DNA from: Desulfobacteraceae bacterium
Lineage (GTDB): Bacteria > Desulfobacterota > Desulfobacteria > Desulfobacterales > Desulfobacteraceae
Reading direction: 5' to 3'
Length of the DNA stretch: 64,000 bases
NCBI GenBank assembly: GCA_024225635.1
Contig: JAAEMK010000497.1
Span: 186,001 to 250,000, forward strand
A model generated the notes under the pieces. That model did not search any database. It was given only the letters and a program-made list of their open reading frames with translations, and had not been told where the DNA came from. Shown piece after piece: positions 9,320 through 18,553 of the stretch. Position 1 is the first letter of the stretch, and each line of letters opens with the position of its first letter. A program made the translations under genes and the position numbers.

Positions 9320-11746
9320 ATGACTAAACCCAATTCCATCACGACCATTGACAAGGAGAACCGCAGCCTTGTGGAACTTGCGGTGCGCTGTAAGCTGATC
9401 AACCCTGAACAGGAGAAGTCGATCCTGACGGAACTTCTCCAGGAACTCCAGACCGATCCCGGCTTTTCCGTGTTGAACATCTTCCGGCGCCACGACTACC
9501 TCTCCCACCGTGATATCGATTTTCTGTTTGCCGTGCAGGACCACCTGGAGGTCAAGCTTCTGGACAAGAAGTTCGGCAAGCTTGCCATTGCCAACCGGTT
9601 CACCGATTACGAAACCGTGGAAAAGGCCCTGGACCTGCAGGCCAGGCTCTTCCGGGAAAAACGGGAGAACAAGCTGATCGGTGATATTCTCCTGGACAAA
9701 AAGGCGATCACCCAGGCTGATCGCACGGCCGTGCTCCTGACCCAGGACCGCATCAAGGATGAGTTCCTGGCCGAGGCAATGAACCAGCTGGCCGGATCCG
9801 AGCTGGAGCGGATCGATATCAACAAGCGATTCGGTGTCATTGCCGTCAAGAACGGTCATGTCACCATCCGGCAGATCAACCAGGCCCTGAAACAGCAGAA
9901 GGCTGAGGCCGGCCAGGGCAAGGTCCGGCGCTACCTGGGGGAGATTCTCAAGGAGGCGTTCGGCCTGACCGACCAGGACGTGATCGCCATCCTCCAGGAA
10001 CAGAAGGAGTTTGAGAAGCAGCGCCTCAACCTGGAAAAATCCCTGCATCTTTATAATTCGGAAATCAAGATGAACCAGCGGCTCGGGCAGCTGTTTGAAT
10101 ACCGGGTCCCCCGGACAAAGCTTGAGGCCTTTGTTGTCAAGAGATCCGAGATCCTCGAAGAGATCTCCGTCCACAACCTGCAAAACTGGATCAAGCTTGC
10201 CGGCATCCGGTTCGGGATCGTCCCGGAGGATGAGATTGAAACCTTTCTTCAGGACGGGGAACCCGGCGAGGAGTTCCTGATCGCCCGGGGCTATTCGCCG
10301 GAGCAGGGGGGGGACGGTGCCCTGGAGTTCTTTTTTGACACCGAATACTATTCCCGGGTGGGGGACGGGGAGACAGGCCCGGCTCCCTTTGTGAAAAAGG
10401 GGGAATTGATCGCGAGAAGAACCCCCCACACGGAGGGAACGCCGGGCAGGGATGTGTTTGGGAACGCCATTTTACCGGACACGGTGAATCCCTGTTACCT
10501 GGGCAAGGGAAAGGGGGTGGAGAGTGATGACGACATCTTCTATGTCGCGGCCATTGACGGCAATCCGGCCCTTTATAAGGCGCGGACCCTGTTTGTCACC
10601 CCCGCGGTCATGGACCCTCCCCTCAAGATCATCGAGGGGGATGTGCTGGAGGACACCTTTGATGATTACAAGTACTATAACCTGGAGATCCAGGGCTCGG
10701 TCTGCCATGGCGCCCTTGTTGCCTGCAACCGGGTGACGGTACGGCAGCACGTGCTGGGACGGGTGGTTGCTTCGGGGAGCGTCGAGATCAGGGGAGCCAT
10801 CGGGGAGGGCATCACCCGGATGAATGTGGCCCGGGAGGAGGCCGATGTCGAGGCCCAGGGAAACGTGGCGGTGAGCCGGAACATCGAAAACGCAAAGATC
10901 ATCACCAAGGGCAGCTTCCATGCCACGGGGGCGGATGTGATCTCGTCCGTGATCCTTGCCCAGCGGGGCATTGTGCTGAAAAATGTCTATTCCAGCGGCA
11001 AGGGCTCCTCCATTTTGAGGATCGGCCGTCATGAAACCGGCCGGGTGGTGGAGCTCAGCCAGCTCCTTGAACACAAGGAGCAGCAACTCCGGACCCTCAA
11101 GCATGAAGATGAGCTGGAAGGGATGGTGTCCCGTCTCCAGCATCAGGTCAAGGTGCAGGAGGAGTACGAAGAGCGGCAGAGCGCCCTTGGTTTTTTGCGG
11201 TCCCTGCTGGTGGAGGCCGACATCGACACCCCGGCCGTGCTGGAGGATCGGTTGGTCAATTTCAAAGGGATTCTCGGGTTTTCCAAGGGCTCCAAGGCCC
11301 ATGAATTTCTCGACGGGATCGTGGAACGGTTCGCCACACTTCCCCTGGAGCAGAAGCAGAAGGCGGTCCAAGCCCTCCTGGACAAGAATTCAGGGATGTA
11401 CAGGGCCGCGGTGAACGCCAGCCAGCGGCTGGAAGCCGACTACCAGGCGGCCCTGGATGTCGTGGAGCAGCGCATGGCCAGCTGCTCCAAGGAGATCGAG
11501 GCCCTTGAAGAGGAGATTGGGGAGCTGTCCATTGAAAAAGACTTCTTTCTCCTGGAACAGGAAAAGGGCTTTTTGCCCTTCAGCCCGGAGATCAAGGTCA
11601 AAAACAAGCTCGAGCAGGGCACCATTGTCAAGGGAGAGCGCACCTCCCTGGTGATCCAGCGCACCATGTACGGGGTCAAGCTCCAGGAGGTAAAGGCCCC
11701 CGGTTCCGAGGAGACGACCATCAAGATCCAAGGGTATTTTGAATGA
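9320..11746 (+). CDS. FapA-family (DUF342) protein, copy 1
   Basis: 808 residues, longer than the usual 450-650 for DUF342. Residues 1-290 are an unrecognised, mostly alpha-helical region with repeated charged helices. Then comes the DUF342 core (FVKKGELIARRTPHTEGTPG near residue 357) with a right-handed beta-helix (about 370-560). Coiled coils follow (HKEQQLRTLKHEDELEG and the region around 700-740), and the end is beta-rich. FapA-type proteins are linked to cell-envelope or polar regulatory assemblies, but the role here is unknown. A near-identical paralogue starts 91 bases downstream. Confidence 0.85.
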   Translation: MTKPNSITTIDKENRSLVELAVRCKLINPEQEKSILTELLQELQTDPGFSVLNIFRRHDYLSHRDIDFLFAVQDHLEVKLLDKKFGKLAIANRFTDYETVEKALDLQARLFREKRENKLIGDILLDKKAITQADRTAVLLTQDRIKDEFLAEAMNQLAGSELERIDINKRFGVIAVKNGHVTIRQINQALKQQKAEAGQGKVRRYLGEILKEAFGLTDQDVIAILQEQKEFEKQRLNLEKSLHLYNSEIKMNQRLGQLFEYRVPRTKLEAFVVKRSEILEEISVHNLQNWIKLAGIRFGIVPEDEIETFLQDGEPGEEFLIARGYSPEQGGDGALEFFFDTEYYSRVGDGETGPAPFVKKGELIARRTPHTEGTPGRDVFGNAILPDTVNPCYLGKGKGVESDDDIFYVAAIDGNPALYKARTLFVTPAVMDPPLKIIEGDVLEDTFDDYKYYNLEIQGSVCHGALVACNRVTVRQHVLGRVVASGSVEIRGAIGEGITRMNVAREEADVEAQGNVAVSRNIENAKIITKGSFHATGADVISSVILAQRGIVLKNVYSSGKGSSILRIGRHETGRVVELSQLLEHKEQQLRTLKHEDELEGMVSRLQHQVKVQEEYEERQSALGFLRSLLVEADIDTPAVLEDRLVNFKGILGFSKGSKAHEFLDGIVERFATLPLEQKQKAVQALLDKNSGMYRAAVNASQRLEADYQAALDVVEQRMASCSKEIEALEEEIGELSIEKDFFLLEQEKGFLPFSPEIKVKNKLEQGTIVKGERTSLVIQRTMYGVKLQEVKAPGSEETTIKIQGYFE

Positions 11747-11837
11747 AACAGGCCTGGAGAGGGAGGGTGCGCCCCGCTCTTTTCCGTAAAGGCCCTGAAT
11801 TCTTTCGGGGAGCGTCAACTCTGGACAAAGGGTTTTT

Positions 11838-14264
11838 ATGAGCGAAAACCACGCTATCACGACCATGGACCGGGAGAACCGCAATCTTGTGGAACTGGCG
11901 GTGCGCTGTAAGTTGATCTCCCCTGACCAGGAGATGACGATCCTGGCGGAGCTGATCCAAGAGCTCCAGGCCGATCCCGGCTTTTCCGTGTTGGAGATTT
12001 TCCGGCGTAACGACTGCCTCTCCCCGCGTGATATCGATTTTCTGCTGGCTGTTCAGGATCACCCGGAGATCAGGCGTTTGGAGAAGACGTTTGGCAAGCT
12101 TGCCATTGCCAACGGGTTCACCGGTTACGAGAGCGTGGAAAAGGCCCTGGATATTCAGGCCAGGCACTTCCGGGAGACCCGGGAGCACAAGCTGATCGGC
12201 GATATTCTCCTTGCCAACCAGGATATCACCCTGGCCGATTGCACGGCTGTGCTCCTGACCCAGGACCGCATCAAGGATGAGTGCCTGGCCGAAGCCATGA
12301 ACCAATTGGCCGGATCTGAGCTGGAGTGGATCGAGATCAACAAGCGAATTGGTGTCATCGCCGTCAAGAACGGCTATCTCACCATCCAGGAGATCAACCA
12401 GGCCCTGAAACAGCAGAAGCTGGAGACGGAACAGGGCAAGCCCAGGCGCTACCTGGGGGAGGTCCTCAAGGAGGCGTTCGCCCTCACCGACCAGGACGTC
12501 ATCGCCATACTCCAGGAGCAGAAGGAGTATGAGAAGCAGCGGCTCAACCTGGAGAAGGCCCTGCACCTCTATAATTCGGAAATCAAGATGAACCGGCGGC
12601 TCGGGCAGCTGTTTGAATACCGTATCCCAACGACAAAGCTTGAGGCCTTTGTTGTCAAGAGGACCGAGCTCCTTGAAGAGATTTCCGTTCACAATCTGCA
12701 AAACTGGATCAAGCTTGCCGGCATCCGGTTCGGGATCGTCCCGGACAGCGAGATCGAAACCTTTCTTTCCCTTGGGGAACCTGGCGAGGAGTTCCTGATC
12801 GCCCGGGGCGACCCGCCGGAGCAGGGCGTGGACGGTGCCCTGGAGTTCTTTTTTGATACCGGGTACTGTCCCCGGGAGGAGGATGGGGAGCCGGATACGG
12901 TGCCCTTTGTGAAAAAGGGGGAATTGATCGCGAGAAGAACCCCCCACACGGAGGGAACCCCGGGCAGGGATGTGTTTGGGAATGTCATCTTCCCGGACAA
13001 GGTGAATCCCTGTTACCTGGCCAAGGGAACCGGTGTGGAGAGTGCCGACGGCATTTCTTATGTTGCGGCTATTGACGGCAATCCCGTCCTCTACCGGGAG
13101 CGAACCCTGTTCGTCATCCCCCCGGTCAAGGATCCTCCTCTCAAGGTCATCGAGGGGGATGTGCTGGAGGACACCTCTGAAGACTGCAAGTACTGTAACC
13201 TGGAGATCCAGGGGACGGTCGGCCATGGCGCTGTTGTTGCCTGCAACCGGTTGACGGTGCGGCAGCATGTGCTGGGACGGATTGTTGCCTCGGGAAGCGT
13301 CGAGATCAAGGGCACCGTCGGGGAGAGCGTCACCCGGAAGGATGTGACCGGGGAGCAGGCCGGGATCGAGTCCCAGGGCAATGTGGTGGTGAGCCGGAAC
13401 ATTGAAAACGCCATGATCGTCACCAAGGGCAGTTTCCAGGCGCCGGGGGCGGATGTGATTTCGTCGGTGATCCTTGCCCAGGGGGGAATGGTTGTAAAAA
13501 ATGTCTATTCCAGGGGCAAGGACTCTTCCCTCCTGAGGATAGGCCGCCATGAAACCGGCCGGCTGGTGGAGATCAACCAGCTCCTTGACCACAAGGAGCA
13601 AATTCTTCGGCTTCTCAGGCACGACGAGGAGCACGAAGGGATGGCGGACCGGCTCCAGCATCAGGTCAAGGTGCAGGAGGAGTATGAAGAGCAACAGAGC
13701 GCCCTTGGCTTTATGCGCTCCATGCTGGGGTTCGCCGATATTGAAACCCCGGCCGTGCTGGACGATCTGCTGAGTAATTTCAAAGGGACTCTCGGGTTCG
13801 CCAGGGGCTCCAAAGCCCACGAGTTTCTCCATGGGATCGTGGAACGGTTCGCCATGCTCCCCCTGGAGCAGAAGCAGGAGGCGGTTCAAGCGCTCCTGGA
13901 CAAAAAATCAGGGATGTACAGGGCTGCGGTGAACGCCACCCAGCGGCTGAAAGCCGAGTATCAGGCGACCATGGGCGTCATAGAACAGCGCATTGGGGCC
14001 TCCGCCGGGGAGATCGAAACCCTTGAAACGGAGATCGCGTCGCTTTCCATTGAAAAAGACTTTTTCCTAATGGACCAGGAAAAGGGGTTTCTGCCCTTCA
14101 GCCCGGAGATCAAGGTCAGGAATATGATCGAGAAGGGCACCATTCTCAAGGGAGAGCGCGCCTCCCTGGTGATCGGGCGGACCATGTACGGAGTCAAGCT
14201 CCGGGAGGTAAGGACGCCCGACCTGGAAGAGACCACCTTCGTGATCCAGGGGTACTTTGAATGA
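11838..14264 (+). CDS. FapA-family (DUF342) protein, copy 2
   Basis: 808 residues, exactly the length of the upstream copy and alignable end to end without obvious gaps, so a tandem duplication. The core motif FVKKGELIARRTPHTEGTPG is unchanged, and the DNA around it is identical over 56 bases in both copies. Differences cluster in the cysteine content (for example EDCKYCNLE versus DDYKYYNLE) and in the coiled-coil segments. The gene faces the acyltransferase gene with 25 bases between them. Function unknown. Confidence 0.85.
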   Translation: MSENHAITTMDRENRNLVELAVRCKLISPDQEMTILAELIQELQADPGFSVLEIFRRNDCLSPRDIDFLLAVQDHPEIRRLEKTFGKLAIANGFTGYESVEKALDIQARHFRETREHKLIGDILLANQDITLADCTAVLLTQDRIKDECLAEAMNQLAGSELEWIEINKRIGVIAVKNGYLTIQEINQALKQQKLETEQGKPRRYLGEVLKEAFALTDQDVIAILQEQKEYEKQRLNLEKALHLYNSEIKMNRRLGQLFEYRIPTTKLEAFVVKRTELLEEISVHNLQNWIKLAGIRFGIVPDSEIETFLSLGEPGEEFLIARGDPPEQGVDGALEFFFDTGYCPREEDGEPDTVPFVKKGELIARRTPHTEGTPGRDVFGNVIFPDKVNPCYLAKGTGVESADGISYVAAIDGNPVLYRERTLFVIPPVKDPPLKVIEGDVLEDTSEDCKYCNLEIQGTVGHGAVVACNRLTVRQHVLGRIVASGSVEIKGTVGESVTRKDVTGEQAGIESQGNVVVSRNIENAMIVTKGSFQAPGADVISSVILAQGGMVVKNVYSRGKDSSLLRIGRHETGRLVEINQLLDHKEQILRLLRHDEEHEGMADRLQHQVKVQEEYEEQQSALGFMRSMLGFADIETPAVLDDLLSNFKGTLGFARGSKAHEFLHGIVERFAMLPLEQKQEAVQALLDKKSGMYRAAVNATQRLKAEYQATMGVIEQRIGASAGEIETLETEIASLSIEKDFFLMDQEKGFLPFSPEIKVRNMIEKGTILKGERASLVIGRTMYGVKLREVRTPDLEETTFVIQGYFE

Positions 14265-14289
14265 AGCAGGCCGTGACAACGATCCGGTT

Positions 14290-16035
14290 TCACTGGGAAC
14301 GCGCTGTAATTTCTGACGATACCGGTGTTCCTGGCAGTGAAAATGCGGGGCTTGCCACCGTTCCATCCAGGAGGCGTTCCAGGGGCTTGAGGGCAAGCCC
14401 CGATACAATGAGGTCGACAACGGCCTCCTGGAGCTCCCGGAAGCTATCTTTGACAAAAACAGGTTTTGGATTTTTCCCTTCATCATATCCAAGCCGTTTC
14501 AGCAGTGAGAGCTCATGCTCTTTTTTGAATAGCTGTACCCCGGCAAAGCGCCCCTGTCGCCATATCATCTGCCCTTCCACGGGCTCCCGGTGGCCATTCA
14601 GATGAAAGAGGATGGAGACCTTTTGTAATTCATTTCCCAGGGTCCTGGGCAGATTTTTAAGTCCGACGCCACCCTGGCAAATGTTTACCGAGTTACAATG
14701 GATGGGGGGATGGCCGGCAAAAAGCAGGGTGCAGCTCTGTATGCACTCATGGACATTGCTGCGTCTTCTGTTCCCGGAATTGAGGGCAATAGCCCCATGG
14801 GGTTTGTCCCCCAGGATCGCGCCGACAAGGGCGGCGACGGCATTTTTTGGTCCGAATTCGATGAACCGGGTGCCGCCAGCCCTGTAAATATTTTCTATCT
14901 GCTCTTTAAACCGGACCGGCCTGACAATGTGGTCTATCAACATCTCTTTGACGGCCTGGGGATATTCGGGGTAGGGGGAGCCGGTGACATTGGAATAGAC
15001 CGGTATTCTGGGCGGGTTAAACGGTGTGGCGCGAACATGGTCTGCAAAGATCCGCCTGGCGTTCTCCATAAACGGAGAGTGGAACGCGCCTGAAACAGAA
15101 AGCATATAGGCGCTCCATCCCCTGTCCTGGAAGATGTACTGCAGATTTTGCAGCGGCTTCTTAAGCCCTGACAGAACCACCTGATTTATGGAACTCCATG
15201 CTTCCACAAACACATTTTCCACTGTTTCAACCCGTTCCGTTATCTTATCCACATCTCCCGTGACGGCCAGCATGCCCTCCTCTTCCACCGACTGTCTATT
15301 GAATCTGGACATGGCCCGGCCCCGGGATCTGACCAGGTCAAAGTAGTGTTCATCCGACAGGGCCCCGGCCGCCCACAGGGCAGGAAGTTCTCCGCAACTC
15401 AAGCCGGCCGTAATATCCGCCTCAAACCCCAGGCGTTCCAGGAGCCGGTAGAGGCTTGTATTGAAAACCCCAATGGCCGGCTGGGTATATTCGGTTTTCT
15501 TCAGGGTATTGTCAAACAGGATCTTCTCCTTTTTGTTCAAGGGAGGGGCCGGAAACAGGATCTTTGAAATGGGCGCAAACCCGATTTCCTCAAGAAGGGT
15601 GTCCATGTGGTCATACCCCTGTTGTAAGATCGGAAAAAGGTTCCGAAGGGAGCGGCCCATCCCTGCATACTGCCCCCCCTGGCCCGCGAACAGGGCCACG
15701 GTTTTTCCCGCTGGCTCCAATCCCGTTTGCCGGTAAAAAATGCCCATGGGATGTGCCCAAATTCTTGCTGTCGGGTTCCGGGTCAGGAAATCGCCCATGA
15801 GCCGTAATGACTCGATGGCATCTTCCAGGGTTTCAGATACAAAACCTGCCCTGGCAAAATTCGGGTGGATAGGAGAATGTTCGTTTCCGGTCTTTAACCG
15901 TGAATAGACGGCATGGCCGGATTCCGATTCCAATTCCGATCTCAGGTAGTCGCAGCGGAACAACAGCTGGGAGTGGGATACCGCAGAGAGTATCACGCTG
16001 GTTCCCATTGTGGATTCCTGTTTTATGGATCTCAT
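14290..16035 (-). CDS. Solitary acyltransferase-domain protein, PUFA-synthase/PKS type
   Basis: 581 residues. Residues about 115-400 are a malonyl/acyl-CoA:ACP acyltransferase fold: LFAGQGGQYAGMGR, the nucleophile elbow GLSCGELPAL and the catalytic His in SGAFHSPFM. The style is that of PfaA/PfaB acyltransferases of polyunsaturated fatty-acid synthases rather than FabD. The N-terminal 110 and the C-terminal 180 residues match nothing I know. The start follows a strong GAGGAGGTC site. No ketosynthase, ACP or dehydratase gene is adjacent, so it may act in trans or be left from a lost cluster. Confidence 0.8.
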   Translation of the reverse strand: MRSIKQESTMGTSVILSAVSHSQLLFRCDYLRSELESESGHAVYSRLKTGNEHSPIHPNFARAGFVSETLEDAIESLRLMGDFLTRNPTARIWAHPMGIFYRQTGLEPAGKTVALFAGQGGQYAGMGRSLRNLFPILQQGYDHMDTLLEEIGFAPISKILFPAPPLNKKEKILFDNTLKKTEYTQPAIGVFNTSLYRLLERLGFEADITAGLSCGELPALWAAGALSDEHYFDLVRSRGRAMSRFNRQSVEEEGMLAVTGDVDKITERVETVENVFVEAWSSINQVVLSGLKKPLQNLQYIFQDRGWSAYMLSVSGAFHSPFMENARRIFADHVRATPFNPPRIPVYSNVTGSPYPEYPQAVKEMLIDHIVRPVRFKEQIENIYRAGGTRFIEFGPKNAVAALVGAILGDKPHGAIALNSGNRRRSNVHECIQSCTLLFAGHPPIHCNSVNICQGGVGLKNLPRTLGNELQKVSILFHLNGHREPVEGQMIWRQGRFAGVQLFKKEHELSLLKRLGYDEGKNPKPVFVKDSFRELQEAVVDLIVSGLALKPLERLLDGTVASPAFSLPGTPVSSEITARSQ

Positions 16036-16225
16036 TCCGTGACCTCCTCATCGTTTTTATGGTTTGAAGGGGACGCTCTGTTTGTAACGGTGGATTTATC
16101 AAGACGATTTTTGCGTAGGGGATTTCAGATATCGGCGCGTCTCTTCCTTCGTAGCCTCCGAATATGCAGTCGGACTTAACGATAGCACGGGAAAATGGTC
16201 CAAAGCTCGCTTTTTTTATCCAAGA

Positions 16226-16254
16226 ATTACCTCCGTTGTGCTTCTGGAGGTAAT
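16226..16254. repeat. Hairpin next to the DUF6431-like gene
   Basis: ATTACCTCC (16226-16234) and GGAGGTAAT (16246-16254) form a perfect 9-bp stem with an 11-base loop. It sits just past the stop of the minus-strand gene ending at 16261. With no T-run it is not a classical terminator; it could be the end of a mobile element. Confidence 0.4.
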
Positions 16255-16260
16255 CCTACC

Positions 16261-16974
16261 TCAGGTATAAGCGTAATCTGTTGCCAACTTGGGGAAAATA
16301 GAGATTTGAAACACCGTTTGGAAGACAGATTCGAGGAATACCAGTCTGAAACAGCCGATCAACGACTGTTTCCTGAAGGTGGATGCGTATTTTTTTTCGG
16401 GAACCGTCAGGCCCGCCAGATCCCGGTAAAGGTTGGTTTTCGGGTCGGCCCCAAGAATCAAATGTGTCGCATTCCTGTTGGTGTGGGAATATTCGCCAAG
16501 GGTCGTCACCCACCTGTGAATGGTGGAATGCTCCATCATTTGCTCCTGGTTCGTTTCCAGATCCGGTTTTGATTCGTATTGCAATGGGTATGCATTAATC
16601 AGGCTGCGATAGGAGCTGATAGGATCTTTCACATAAGCACCGCTAAAGGCCAGAATGGTGGGGCGGGTGTAGCGTTTGTGGGGCAGCGCAAAACCGGGAT
16701 AGTCCGTCCTGGTTTTGTTGCAGCCCGGACATTTCCAGCGGATCAGTAAACCGTGAAGGGTAACAACAAGCTGATCCGTCACAACATGAAATTTGCGTTT
16801 TCGTTTTTCGTGCCGCTTAAACCGGTCTGGGGGAAGCCCGCAGGTTGGACAGGGAGGCAGACCGCAGGGAACAAGGCCTTTTCTTACCCGTTCGGTGTAG
16901 CGTTCAATCTGTTCGGCTGTCGCGGATTGTAAAAGAGAAGTCTTGTTTTTATCCTCGGATCTGATGATTCCCAT
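16261..16974 (-). CDS. DUF6431-like zinc-ribbon protein, possibly transposon-related
   Basis: About 237 residues, start chosen at 16974 because GGGAGG lies seven bases upstream. The N-terminal half has two zinc-ribbon pairs, CGLPPCPTCGLPP and KCPGCNKTRTDY, separated by the basic stretch RFKRHEKRKRKFH. The C-terminal half (SSYRSLINAY, STIHRWVTTLGEY) resembles the helix-turn-helix region that precedes an integrase core in some transposase-like proteins, but no DDE catalytic domain follows. It may be a domesticated or truncated transposase. Function unknown. Confidence 0.55.
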   Translation of the reverse strand: MGIIRSEDKNKTSLLQSATAEQIERYTERVRKGLVPCGLPPCPTCGLPPDRFKRHEKRKRKFHVVTDQLVVTLHGLLIRWKCPGCNKTRTDYPGFALPHKRYTRPTILAFSGAYVKDPISSYRSLINAYPLQYESKPDLETNQEQMMEHSTIHRWVTTLGEYSHTNRNATHLILGADPKTNLYRDLAGLTVPEKKYASTFRKQSLIGCFRLVFLESVFQTVFQISIFPKLATDYAYT

Positions 16975-17343
16975 TGATATCCTCCCTTGGGATGGTTCCG
17001 GGGCGTTGTTGGTTTGCAAATTATTCTGCTGATCGCTTTGGCAGGTTTTCGTTTTTTTAAAGTCTTAATCTAAGACAAATGGGAAAGAAGTTCAAATGCT
17101 ATTGATCACCTTTTTAATTTTAGCTTCAGGGGCGGGGCGGAATCGTTCAAAAAAAAGCGGTTGTCCGGCTTGCTTTGATGTTGACTTGAGATGATAGCGG
17201 GGGTATCATGGGGAATCCTTCAATAAAAGGTCTGGACAATTAACGGTATCTATGCTGCTGTTTCGTCTCAGGTTTTTTCAATACACAGATTCCCACTTTG
17301 CCCTGCTTGATTTTTTCGCACCCCGTAAAAAGTGTTCTGTTGG

Positions 17344-17500
17344 AACACCCTGTCAATTCTCCTTAATAAAGGGTGTTGAAATCGATGGTGTTTTTCAATC
17401 ATTATCTCGAATGATTTCAAGATGTTGTGTAGAATAGGCGCTTATGCGCCTAACGTATTGATATTATTGCCATAAGGGTGGCCGATTTCAACACCCTTTA
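17344..17500. repeat. Structured non-coding element with an 18-bp inverted repeat
   Basis: Perfect 18-bp inverted arms lie at 17367-17384 (TAAAGGGTGTTGAAATCG) and 17483-17500. Between them are two further hairpins: AATCATT/AATGATT (17397-17416) and TAGGCGC-TTAT-GCGCCTA (17435-17452). An extra AACACCCT at 17344-17351 can pair with the left arm (17370-17377), giving two mutually exclusive folds. It may be a MITE-like element or a structured leader before the ABC_sub_bind gene. The remaining intergenic sequence (16975-17343 and 17501-17601) shows no gene. Confidence 0.6.
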
Positions 17501-17601
17501 ATAGAGTCTCAAAAAATCTGCGTTTTATAGTTACAATGGTTTCCCAGGTTTCTGGTAAAGGGCAGCCATTCTCGTTTAATGTAAATCACCAGGAGGGCAA
17601 C

Positions 17602-18540
17602 ATGATGAAATCAAGGGGGCTTTTGTTTTTGATCGTACTTTTGATGGTTTGTTTCGCGCCAACGGTCAATGCTGTTGAAATCGGTCTTGCCTGGGTTGGA
17701 AAATCGGGCATGGCAAAGCGGGTGACGGCGGGGTTTGACGCGGGGATGAGCAAGCTTGCCCCCCAGGTAAAGGTGGAGTACAGAAAGGAACTCTCTTCCA
17801 TTGACGAGCTTGCCCGGGTGGTGAAAATGTGGGAGAAGCGAAAAAGCGGGATCGTCTTGCTGCGCTCCAATGCGGCCAAATGGCTGGCCGGCAAGACCCT
17901 TGCCGTGCCAACCTTTATCGGTGGGTGCAACAATCCAAAACAGCTTGGAGTGGTTGAGAGCCTTGAATCCCCTGAAAAAAATATCACGGGGGTCACCTAT
18001 TTCCTGCCGGTGGAAAACCAGTTTGATATTTTTCAGGAGATCCTTCCCGAGATGAGGTCGGTCTTATTGCTGGTGGGCAAGGGGAATCCGTCTGCCGAAG
18101 TTGATCGCCAGGGGACGAAAAACGCATGCCGCCACCTTTCGTTCTCCTACAAAGAGGTTGAGTGCCTTGCCGTGGATGAGGCCGTAAAGGCGGTCAGGGC
18201 CGTTGAAAATAACCAGACAACCGTGATCATCGGAAATCAAAGCCTTCTTTTTGACAGCGCCGATGAGATCGTTGCGGCGGCAGGCGCGATCCCGGTGGTA
18301 TCCTATTCCGGCAGGGCGGTAAAACTGGGCGCCCTGGGGGGATTTGTCGCCGATGATAACAAGCTTGGGCGGATGCTTGCGGAATCCGTTGCGGATGTCC
18401 TTGTGAAGGGAAAATCCATCAGGGCCACCCCGGTAAAGACGGACCCGGATCCCAGTTTTTTCGTCAACATTGAAGCCGCTGAAAAGATGGGGGTTGAATT
18501 TTCCTATTCCGTTCTGTCGGCCGCAACCATTATCGAATAA
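17602..18540 (+). CDS. ABC_sub_bind periplasmic substrate-binding protein
   Basis: About 312 residues with a signal peptide ([18 protein letters not shown]). The body is the two-lobed ABC_sub_bind fold (PF04392) with [24 protein letters not shown] and the late [22 protein letters not shown] precedes the paired ATG ATG at 17602/17605, so the frame upstream of that is not used. No permease or ATPase is adjacent. The next gene is a chemoreceptor, so it may deliver a ligand to a sensor rather than to a transporter. Confidence 0.85.
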   Translation: MMKSRGLLFLIVLLMVCFAPTVNAVEIGLAWVGKSGMAKRVTAGFDAGMSKLAPQVKVEYRKELSSIDELARVVKMWEKRKSGIVLLRSNAAKWLAGKTLAVPTFIGGCNNPKQLGVVESLESPEKNITGVTYFLPVENQFDIFQEILPEMRSVLLLVGKGNPSAEVDRQGTKNACRHLSFSYKEVECLAVDEAVKAVRAVENNQTTVIIGNQSLLFDSADEIVAAAGAIPVVSYSGRAVKLGALGGFVADDNKLGRMLAESVADVLVKGKSIRATPVKTDPDPSFFVNIEAAEKMGVEFSYSVLSAATIIE

Positions 18541-18553
18541 AGGGAGTCAGACC

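Noticed and set aside
10472-13889. Long minus-strand open frames opposite both fapA genes
   Set aside because: They mirror each other because the fapA genes are duplicates; no start signals or domains are seen.
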